Positions 14,078-19,886 of a stretch of 19,886 nt of DNA are shown one piece after another. This DNA is from Cyanobacteria bacterium M_surface_7_m2_037 (GTDB lineage Bacteria; Cyanobacteriota; Cyanobacteriia; PCC-6307; Cyanobiaceae), in contig VGPP01000017.1 of the NCBI GenBank assembly GCA_016882585.1, positions 1 to 19,886 of the forward strand, in the 5' to 3' direction. The notes below the pieces were generated by a model, which saw only the letters and a list, made by a program, of their open reading frames with translations, did no database searches and was not told the DNA's origin. The stretch's first letter is position 1. Every line of letters begins with the position of its first letter. The translations under genes and the position numbers were made by a program.

Positions 14078-16243
14078 TTAGTGATGATCAGAATTCGTTC
14101 GTTTGATGAACATCATTGTGATGTCGTCAAACTGTTCAGTACCTTGCATGAATTCATCAAGGCTTTGGAGGAGATCTTTTTGCATATCCTCTACTGTTTG
14201 CAGATGGTGGCTGTCGAAAAACTGCTTCAGCCGATCCATGCCGTACCGCTCTCCACTTGGGTTGCGGGCGTCTGTCACTCCATCGGAGTAGGCGAGAATA
14301 GTCTCCTCTGCTTCAAACTGCACCGAAGAGCTGCCGTAGACGGCACCATCAAAAATTCCGAGGGCTGGCCCGGTTGCTTCGAGTTGCAAATAGTTTCCAT
14401 CACACCTTCTGAGCAGCGCTGTTTCATGGCCTGCCGAAACGTAGCTGAGTTCTGAAGTCTCTTCGTCAACATGTCCAAAGAAGACGGTTGCGAAATACAT
14501 GCAACTTCCATGATTTGAGCTCATATAGTGGTTGACATCGCTAATCACATCCACCATTGCTCTTTGCACGTCGGGAATCTGGCCTTGTTTGAAGCTGAAC
14601 AGAGTGCTGTAGCGAATGAGCGTGCGGAAGACCGACATGAATAGAGCGGCCCCAACACCCTTATCGCAAACGTCAGCAACAACAAAGAAGGAATGTCCAT
14701 TCATCGTGAACGCGTCATACCAATCTCCCCCCACATCGTATGCGGGCCTAGTTAAACCACTCACCTCATAAGAGAGGTTCTGCGGAAAGGATCCAGTCAG
14801 AAAGAAGCGCTGGATTTCAGCGGCAGTGCTCAGCTGGCGCTGTGTGATTGCATTGAGGTATTCAATCTGTTTCTTTGCAGCAATAATCTCGGCTGTGCGT
14901 TCGTTGATGCTTTTAACAGACGAGTTGATTTCAACAATGGGTGATTGCCTGTATGGCTCTTCCAGGTTTCCTGCGGCGCTTTCTCCCTGGTGTTTGGGGA
15001 TGATTGCGATCCACTCATGCGTTAATCGATTAGCGATCACATTGCTAACCAGCAGTGCGATTAGGACCACCTCCGCTAATAGCTTTAAAGCGGCATTACT
15101 TGAGGCGGATAGGCTGGTAATGAAGCCATCGAGATGCGTGTAAATCTTGATATCGCTGGGCTCACCATAGTTGTTGTTTGGATGTGAATAGACCCAGTAG
15201 CCACCCATCAGCCTGTCTAGCCTTGAGCCAACGGTTGGGGTCATGATCTTCAGTTGTGGGCTGATCATCCGGAGATGCTGATACTCTGAGAGCCTTGGCA
15301 GCTTCTTTGAGAAGAACGAGTCTGTATAGGTCAATGGCTCTTGCTTTCCCTTTAGCTTCAGGGTGTACCAAACCTCCCTTTCGTCTTTGGGTTTGGAGAT
15401 CACGAGTCGGCCGTTTCGTAAGTCTATGTCATATTCATTCTGTTTGTTTCGCTTCGGCTTTTCTTTTGGAGCGGCCTCATTGACCGGTTCCACGAGTAAA
15501 TCGGCGAGATCGTTGACCTCCTCAATGGGGTCGGTCAGATGGACCCGCTGAATCAGCGAGGCCAGGCTGTGGTTTCTTTGAATGATCATCATCTGACCAC
15601 GATCGGATGCGATCAGGAACTCACGTGTGATCAAGCTGTAGCTTAATAGGATGCATCCGAGCATCAAGATGACACTCGTTAGTGTTTTGATTGAGATTCT
15701 GTGTTCGCTGCCCTCGACGCGTTTGTTGCGGCGAAGTTCAATCCATGAATATCCTGCATAGGCAAGGAGAACATTGAATGTGCTGTTGATAAAGTTCTTG
15801 TACGTGAGGGTCAGTGCTACATCGCTCGGGGTGCCATGCAGATGGGTTTCCGTGAGAAACAGAAATGGACATCCGATCAAGAGTGCATAAGCAACCACGT
15901 GCCGAATTACTCGCCCGCTTCTGATGGCGTGATCCGATTCTTTTTTTCTGTTAATCCAACTAATCACTCCCATCTCTCCAAGGAGCCTGATCGCCGTGAG
16001 CGGATCACCAAACATCAAGATGGTGGCCAGCGATGAGGGCACGGCTACCGCCAGCCCCCAGTAGGAGCGATACAACAGGAGAGCGATCAATGAACAGCAA
16101 GACCCCAGCAGAATCCTGATCCCTAGAAAGAGCGTGGGCGCTTTCAAGGTGATCAGCACTCCTGCAACACTTAGAAGGGCCAGGATCCAGCGATCTCTGT
16201 GTCGGAGGCGCTCGCTCGATGGCGCACCTGCCGGCGATTTCAA
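14078..16243 (-). CDS. Membrane-bound SpoIIE/RsbU-type PP2C protein phosphatase with extracytoplasmic sensor (721 aa)
   Basis: PP2C phosphatases of the SpoIIE/RsbU class dephosphorylate anti-anti-sigma (STAS) proteins and so switch sigma factors or similar targets. The catalytic domain (about 488-714) keeps the metal-binding acids: YDVGGDWYD (502-510), VADVCDKGVGAALFMS (522-537), SAGHETALL (603-611), AYSDGVTDARN (651-661) and FDDITMMFI (705-713). The N-terminus holds about six TM segments within 18-206, a probable extracytoplasmic region at about 207-383, another TM at 384-404, and a signalling helix at 435-470 (ERTAEIIAAKKQIEYLNAI). The sensor region matches no domain I know. The start is a TTG at 16243 that overlaps the TGA of the upstream gene (TTGA), preceded by GAGGGA, so translation is coupled to the Yellow-family gene. 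No kinase or STAS partner is encoded in the window. GC is low compared with the flanks. Confidence 0.92.
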   Translation of the reverse strand: MKSPAGAPSSERLRHRDRWILALLSVAGVLITLKAPTLFLGIRILLGSCCSLIALLLYRSYWGLAVAVPSSLATILMFGDPLTAIRLLGEMGVISWINRKKESDHAIRSGRVIRHVVAYALLIGCPFLFLTETHLHGTPSDVALTLTYKNFINSTFNVLLAYAGYSWIELRRNKRVEGSEHRISIKTLTSVILMLGCILLSYSLITREFLIASDRGQMMIIQRNHSLASLIQRVHLTDPIEEVNDLADLLVEPVNEAAPKEKPKRNKQNEYDIDLRNGRLVISKPKDEREVWYTLKLKGKQEPLTYTDSFFSKKLPRLSEYQHLRMISPQLKIMTPTVGSRLDRLMGGYWVYSHPNNNYGEPSDIKIYTHLDGFITSLSASSNAALKLLAEVVLIALLVSNVIANRLTHEWIAIIPKHQGESAAGNLEEPYRQSPIVEINSSVKSINERTAEIIAAKKQIEYLNAITQRQLSTAAEIQRFFLTGSFPQNLSYEVSGLTRPAYDVGGDWYDAFTMNGHSFFVVADVCDKGVGAALFMSVFRTLIRYSTLFSFKQGQIPDVQRAMVDVISDVNHYMSSNHGSCMYFATVFFGHVDEETSELSYVSAGHETALLRRCDGNYLQLEATGPALGIFDGAVYGSSSVQFEAEETILAYSDGVTDARNPSGERYGMDRLKQFFDSHHLQTVEDMQKDLLQSLDEFMQGTEQFDDITMMFIKRTNSDHH

Positions 16244-17442
16244 GGCTGTATCCCTCGTGTGCTGTTGCGATGATCCGCTTGTCGTATCGGCTTTTGGTTT
16301 GTCTTAATCCTGAAAACCATATAGGGTTGTATTCGTTTGTCGATCCCTTGGTGAAACTGTGCCTGCCGATTTAACTGGTTTGCGGTGAAATATAGGTACC
16401 CATCGTCTGCAAGCGACAAGCTGTCTGGCCAAACCGCTTCAGCTTTGTACATGATGGTTTCCATCGTTGCCGCAGAACCAGTGAACCGGTGAATGGCATT
16501 GTGTTCATAATCAGTGAGGTAGATTCCGCCACTCGCATCGGCTTCCAGACCGTCGGAAGCCCCAGAGACCTGACCGTGATCAACCACCAGGTTCTGGATA
16601 TCCCTTTCACCCATGTTCCGGTCGATCAGGACGTTCGTAGGAACGCTGTAAAGGTGTCGACTGGTGAGCGACCTGAAATAGAGCTTTTTCCCATCTGCTG
16701 ATACAGCAATTCCATCAGACCCAACCTCAAAGCGCTTTGGGGGCTTTCCATGTTCTCGCAGCATCAGCACCTGAGCCTCCACAATCGGCACAAAGCCTGG
16801 GTCAGAGCGCGTGAATGGTGTGTTGCTCAGTCTTCTCCAGCTTTCTCCATTACCCAGATCAACAACGATAATGCCACCTTTCGCGGATGAATCGCTGATA
16901 AAGGCGTATCCGGGAGATTCTGGAGGCAGCACAAACCTCACGTCGTTGAGGTAGGTCTCCGGCTCCAGCGCTTCTCGATCGATCAATATCGTCCTGACAA
17001 CTTGGTTGGTTCTCAGGTCGACTTTGATCAGTTTTGGCCCTCCATAAGAAATCGGCTGCGGTCTGAGGCTGCCGGTGTCGACGATCCAGAGGTTCATGCC
17101 CGTTGGATCGATCACCACGCTTTGTGCCGACACGATCCTGCTCTGCTGGGTACTGACAGCCCCTTGGCGGTTGAGGGCGACACTTGGAAAGGCTACAGGC
17201 GTGCCATTCACGATTTCTGCAACCGTGAATTCCACCGCATCACCCCAGCGCGGGTAGTTGATAAACACACGCCCTGAGGCTGATACGGCAACCCCCGTGG
17301 GCATCGCACCCCTGATCTCAGCGACTGGTTCCAGCTTGCCAATCGGTTGTTGTTGTGGGATCGGGGATGCTTGTACCGATACTCCGGTCGCCCATGCAAC
17401 GCCGAGCACGCCGTTCTGTAGCCGCTGCCACATTCCCTTCAT
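16240..17442 (-). CDS. Yellow/major royal jelly protein family, exported beta-propeller (400 aa)
   Basis: The sequence follows the Yellow/MRJP family (PF03022), six-bladed propellers known from insects (Yellow, dopachrome-converting enzyme) and scattered in bacteria. Diagnostic stretches: LWIVDTGSL (118-126), LNDVRFV (165-171), GYAFISDSSAKGGIIVVDLG (178-197) with ESWRRLSNTP (200-209), GSDGIAVSADGKKLYF (241-256), DGLEADASGGIYLTDYEHNA (297-316) and WPDSLSLADDGYLYFTANQL (338-357). An N-terminal signal segment (about 8-26, ending near VQASP) predicts export to the periplasm or outside. The ATG at 17442 is the natural start. Its stop overlaps the TTG start of the phosphatase gene by four bases, so the two are coupled. 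Bacterial members have no settled activity; ligand binding, lactonase-like or dopachrome-like chemistry are all possible. Confidence 0.9.
   Translation of the reverse strand: MKGMWQRLQNGVLGVAWATGVSVQASPIPQQQPIGKLEPVAEIRGAMPTGVAVSASGRVFINYPRWGDAVEFTVAEIVNGTPVAFPSVALNRQGAVSTQQSRIVSAQSVVIDPTGMNLWIVDTGSLRPQPISYGGPKLIKVDLRTNQVVRTILIDREALEPETYLNDVRFVLPPESPGYAFISDSSAKGGIIVVDLGNGESWRRLSNTPFTRSDPGFVPIVEAQVLMLREHGKPPKRFEVGSDGIAVSADGKKLYFRSLTSRHLYSVPTNVLIDRNMGERDIQNLVVDHGQVSGASDGLEADASGGIYLTDYEHNAIHRFTGSAATMETIMYKAEAVWPDSLSLADDGYLYFTANQLNRQAQFHQGIDKRIQPYMVFRIKTNQKPIRQADHRNSTRGIQP
16251..16256 (-). promoter_or_regulatory. Ribosome-binding site supporting the TTG start of the phosphatase gene
   Basis: The minus strand reads GAGGGA, 7 bases before the TTG at 16243 and inside the last codons of the upstream gene. 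It is the reason to accept TTG as the start. The first ATG-coded methionine comes only at residue 77, inside the membrane domain. Confidence 0.6.
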
Positions 17443-17501
17443 CCGTGCGCCCGCTTTCTAGAACCACCCAACGTTAGGGCTGCCGCCGGTTTCTGGCTTC
17501 G

Positions 17502-17870
17502 CTACCGCGCAAAGCCTCCTTCCAGGACGAACAGATCAGCCTGCATGTTCATCGAATTCATCAGTGATTTCATTTCTTCAGCCTCGCTTTCGGGTGCCAC
17601 AACATGTAGGGTTTCCAGCTCCAGCATCGAGAAAAAGTCGGCAATAATATCGCTGACGCTCTCCAGATGAGCCTTGAATCCTTCGATGTTCGTATAGCTC
17701 TCTCGTAAATACAGCTTGTTGCCCGTGTAGGCCATGCTGAAAATCTCTGTGGCTGGCTCGTTCTCTGCTCGCCCGATGATCACCTTGAGCAGAGAGCGAA
17801 TCGCTTGCTCTTGTCCTTCCTTGATCCGAAAGGCTGGATAAACGCTGACGCAGCTGTCGATACGCTTCAT
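17502..17870 (-). CDS. Antibiotic biosynthesis monooxygenase (ABM)-fold protein, quinol-monooxygenase-like (122 aa)
   Basis: The length and pattern fit a dimeric alpha-beta ABM barrel (YgiN/quinol monooxygenase-like, PF03992 type): a first strand VSVYPAFRIKEGQEQAI, a helix LLKVIIGRAENEPATEIFSM, a strand KLYLRESYTNIEGFKAHLE with the family's RE-Y pattern, and a helix ISDIIADFFSMLELETLHVV. Family members act on quinols or aromatic substrates without a bound cofactor, or only bind ligands; activity cannot be read from sequence. I take the ATG at 17870 (MKRIDSCVSVY). A GTG at 17921 would add 17 residues unlike the family. It has no signal peptide, so it is cytoplasmic. It is first of the low-GC minus-strand genes, 84 bases after fmt and 59 bases before the Yellow-family gene. 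Confidence 0.72.
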   Translation of the reverse strand: MKRIDSCVSVYPAFRIKEGQEQAIRSLLKVIIGRAENEPATEIFSMAYTGNKLYLRESYTNIEGFKAHLESVSDIIADFFSMLELETLHVVAPESEAEEMKSLMNSMNMQADLFVLEGGFAR

Positions 17871-17954
17871 TGTGAGGTGTCTTGACTTCCACAATCTGCG
17901 AGCGTTGTCAGCATGCGTCACCGCCCTGTGGCATTCCTTAATCCTGTTTCAGGC

Positions 17955-18995
17955 TCAGGTCCCCAGCCTGTCACCTCTTGTTGGCTGGAGTTGCTGGATC
18001 AACACGGTTCCTGCCGCTGGCCCTTTCCCCTCCAGCTGGGCTTCCCTGATCAGAACTGGACAACCTGAACTCGCTACAACCATCCCAATCCCGGGAACGA
18101 TGTCCAGCACGCAGCCTGCCTGGTGTGTGGGGTTGGTTGCCCCTTCACCAGGGTCGTGTCCCCAGCGGTGCGCCAGTTCTACGGCTTCCGCGCTCAGCTC
18201 AGCCGCCATGCGCTTCACCAGGGGCTCGGTGGCCAGCACTTTCAGCCGCTTCCCTTGCCAGCTGCTCGTAGCCCCTGGATACAGCCCCATCACCTTGCGG
18301 TGAATCTGCAGAGCCGATTGGTTCCAATCAATCTGGGCATCCTCTTTGGTGAGCATGCGTGCGTAGGTCATGCCCTCGTCGTCTTGCAGCTTCACTCCGA
18401 GTCGTTGCAGCCGCTCGGCTTCAAGGCCCGGCCCCGCGGCCTCGATCAGGGGCAGCGCTTCCACCAGCAGGGTGCCTGTGAGCTGTGCCAGGCGTTCGGC
18501 GAGCTGGTGGGCGTTTTCCCGCAGGCCGATCGGGATCGCGCGCTCCAGCAACACCGGCCCGGTGTCGAGCCCTTCTTCCATGGCCATCACACCCACACCG
18601 GTTGTGGCGTCGCCTTCGATCAGGCTCCATTGGATCGGGCCGGCGCCACGCCAGCGGGGCAGCAGGGATCCATGGCCGTTCCAGCAGCCCAGGGGCGGCT
18701 GCTGCAGGATCTCGGGGGGGAGGATCTGGCCGAACGCCACCACCACGTAGATGTCCGCTCCGAGATCGTCGAGCTGTTGTTGGTATTCCGGCTCACGCCG
18801 GATCCGCTCGGGTGTGAACACGGGAATCCCCAGCTCCAGCGCCCGAGCCTTCACTGGCGACGGCATCAGCGCTTTGCCGCGCCCGCGGCGCCGGTCGGGC
18901 TGGCTCACCACCCCCACCAGCTGATGGCCCGCGGCCACCAGTGCATCCAGGCTGGCCACGGCATAAGCCGGGGTGCCCCAGAACAGGACTTTCAC
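17955..18995 (-). CDS. fmt: Methionyl-tRNA formyltransferase (346 aa)
   Basis: Fmt formylates initiator Met-tRNA with 10-formyl-THF before translation initiation. The N-terminal Rossmann part begins VKVLFWGTPAYAVASLDAL and has SQPDRRRGRGK. The catalytic segment is NGHGSLLPRWRGAGPIQWS, with N and H as in the NxH of the formyltransferase superfamily, and EGLDTGPVL carries the catalytic Asp. The usual bacterial form is HASLLPRWRGAAP; the WNGHGS form is what I know from Synechococcus relatives. The C-terminal OB-like domain follows (YARMLTKEDAQIDW, then MGLYPGATSSW). I take the GTG at 18995 as start; the frame is open upstream to 19157, but that part overlaps the TldE-family gene and is Arg/Pro-rich. 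It begins 7 bases after the upstream stop, so the two genes form an operon. Confidence 0.97.
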   Translation of the reverse strand: MKVLFWGTPAYAVASLDALVAAGHQLVGVVSQPDRRRGRGKALMPSPVKARALELGIPVFTPERIRREPEYQQQLDDLGADIYVVVAFGQILPPEILQQPPLGCWNGHGSLLPRWRGAGPIQWSLIEGDATTGVGVMAMEEGLDTGPVLLERAIPIGLRENAHQLAERLAQLTGTLLVEALPLIEAAGPGLEAERLQRLGVKLQDDEGMTYARMLTKEDAQIDWNQSALQIHRKVMGLYPGATSSWQGKRLKVLATEPLVKRMAAELSAEAVELAHRWGHDPGEGATNPTHQAGCVLDIVPGIGMVVASSGCPVLIREAQLEGKGPAAGTVLIQQLQPTRGDRLGT

Positions 18996-19002
18996 AGTGG
19001 AC

Positions 19003-19886
19003 TCAGGCCTCGCCGGTGATCGACAGGCCCTCCACCCACACCATCGGGCAGAGCCCATCGGGGGTGATCTTGGCCTCGCCTTCAAAGCCCACGATCGCTT
19101 TGAGCACCTGGCGGATGTCGCCCGCCACTGTGGCGGCCTCGATCGAGCGGGGTTCACCGCCCTGGATCAACCAACCATCGAAGGGCAGCGAGAACGAGCC
19201 CTGGCTGGCCTTCACACCCGCGTGCAGCGCTGAGAGCGAATCGATCCACACAATCGGTTCGCCGGCCTTGAAACGGTCCAGGCCTGATTGGCCACCGCCG
19301 CTGCCGGGGGTGGCGCTCACTTCAAACCAGTCCGGTCCCACCGACACCTTGGCGCCCATGCCGGCGTGGCCGGTGGGGCTCACGCCAAAGGCGCGGGCTG
19401 TGGCTTCGGAGTGCAGGAAGTTGCGCAGCACGCCGCCCTCCAGCAGCGCCAAACGCTTCGTGGGGGTGCCTTCGCCATCGAATGCCGAGGCGCCGATGTT
19501 GCCGGGGTGCAGGCCGTTGTCGTGGATGTCGAGGAACGGAACCGCGAGGGTCTCGCCGATGGAGTCGCGGTTGCTGAGGCTCACCCCATCCAGCACGGCG
19601 CGGGCATTGAACAAGCCGCTGAAGGCACCGATCAGATCGAGGAAGGCCTCGGGGCTGAACACGCAGGTGTAGTGGCCGGTGGCGATTGGGGCGTAGTTGA
19701 GATGGCTGATGGTGCGTTCAGCCGCCTCGTTGATGCAGCCGGCCACATCGAGATCTCCAGCGCCGTAGGCCAGACGCACGGCTCCGGCGCTGCGCGGTTT
19801 GCGGCCCGCTTCCTCGGCGCGGGCGTAGAGGTAGAGGCTGGCGGTGCTGAGCTGCTGCTGGCGGCAGGCGCCATCGCTGTTGAGAT
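19003..19886 (-). CDS. pmbA: TldE/PmbA family metalloprotease subunit (C-terminal part, 5' truncated by window)
   Basis: TldD and TldE (PmbA) form a heterodimeric zinc protease that degrades unfolded peptides and matures some modified peptides; TldE is the non-catalytic partner. The visible 294 residues match the C-terminal part of the family: FSPEAFLDLIGAFSGLFNA, the GETLAVPFLDIHDNG segment, the GASAFDGEGTPTKRLALLE motif typical of the TldD/PmbA superfamily, VLRNFLHSEATARAFG, and the terminal DIRQVLKAIVGFEGEAKI. The frame is open to the right edge (LNSDGACRQQQLSTASLYLY), so the start is outside and the GTG at 19779 is internal. There is no HExxxH in the part seen, which fits TldE rather than TldD, although the relevant segment may lie upstream. 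It leads the fmt operon. Confidence 0.88.
   Translation of the reverse strand, partial: LNSDGACRQQQLSTASLYLYARAEEAGRKPRSAGAVRLAYGAGDLDVAGCINEAAERTISHLNYAPIATGHYTCVFSPEAFLDLIGAFSGLFNARAVLDGVSLSNRDSIGETLAVPFLDIHDNGLHPGNIGASAFDGEGTPTKRLALLEGGVLRNFLHSEATARAFGVSPTGHAGMGAKVSVGPDWFEVSATPGSGGGQSGLDRFKAGEPIVWIDSLSALHAGVKASQGSFSLPFDGWLIQGGEPRSIEAATVAGDIRQVLKAIVGFEGEAKITPDGLCPMVWVEGLSITGEA

Larger units (their letters stand above)
10602..17870. other. Lower-GC accessory gene block (candidate genomic island)
   Basis: Four adjacent minus-strand genes (ABM-like, Yellow-family, SpoIIE-type phosphatase, multicopper oxidase) have base composition unlike the flanks. Hand counts of single lines: 22/60 G+C at 13021-13080 and 25/60 at 15421-15480, against 40/60 at 2281-2340 and 37/60 at 18001-18060. 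The change is abrupt at the end of the J-domain gene and again before fmt. I find no integrase, tRNA, IS or flanking direct repeats, so the mode of entry is not visible; old transfer by homologous recombination between conserved flanks would fit. Confidence 0.65.

Noticed and set aside
17871..17954. CCTGAAACAGG after fmt considered as a terminator
   Set aside because: The 4-bp stem with a 3-base loop is too small and no T-tract follows.
18123..19019. Plus-strand open frame antisense to fmt
   Set aside because: His/Gln-rich shadow of fmt, whose catalytic motifs are intact on the minus strand.

Overview
The window looks like chromosomal DNA of a high-GC picocyanobacterium of the Synechococcus/Cyanobium type. 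This is inferred from gene content: a DUF6464-like cyanobacterial protein, several conserved-hypothetical genes of cyanobacterial flavour, an Mfd and an Fmt that read like Synechococcus versions, and four copies of the HIP1 octamer GCGATCGC. I could not run a search, so genus is an inference. Coding density is very high; no gene-free stretch exceeds about 150 bases. I see no tRNA, rRNA, CRISPR array, transposase or integrase.

Left, high-GC core block (1-10592). The 3' part of an S41 C-terminal processing protease enters from the left edge. A 63-aa single-TM protein and the transcription-repair coupling factor Mfd follow on the minus strand. Divergent from mfd is a signal-anchored protein with an HExxH zinc-protease signature, whose 3' end overlaps a convergent minus-strand pair: a small protein resembling the LigD N-terminal phosphoesterase domain, and a protein with a Pro/Ala linker and two internal helical repeats. 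Next comes a tight plus-strand trio: a TerC-family membrane protein, the DUF6464-like protein, and a protein whose motifs recall archaeal CTP-dependent riboflavin kinase. A DEAD-box RNA helicase with a Gly/Arg tail and a C-terminal J-domain protein finish the block.

Middle, lower-GC accessory block (about 10602-17870). Four minus-strand genes differ clearly in base composition from both flanks. In transcription order they are a small ABM-fold (quinol-monooxygenase-like) protein, an exported Yellow/major-royal-jelly-family protein, a membrane-bound SpoIIE-type PP2C phosphatase translationally coupled to it, and a 1113-aa multicopper oxidase fused to FG-GAP-like repeats and a His-rich patch. 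A laccase-like oxidase beside a Yellow homologue and an ABM protein suggests a phenol/quinone or metal oxidation module under control of a membrane phosphatase. That function is inference, but it is the most novel-looking part of the window.

Right, core block (17955-19886). Methionyl-tRNA formyltransferase (fmt) lies directly downstream of a TldE/PmbA-family gene that runs off the right edge. Core composition resumes here, so the accessory block sits between two conserved regions.
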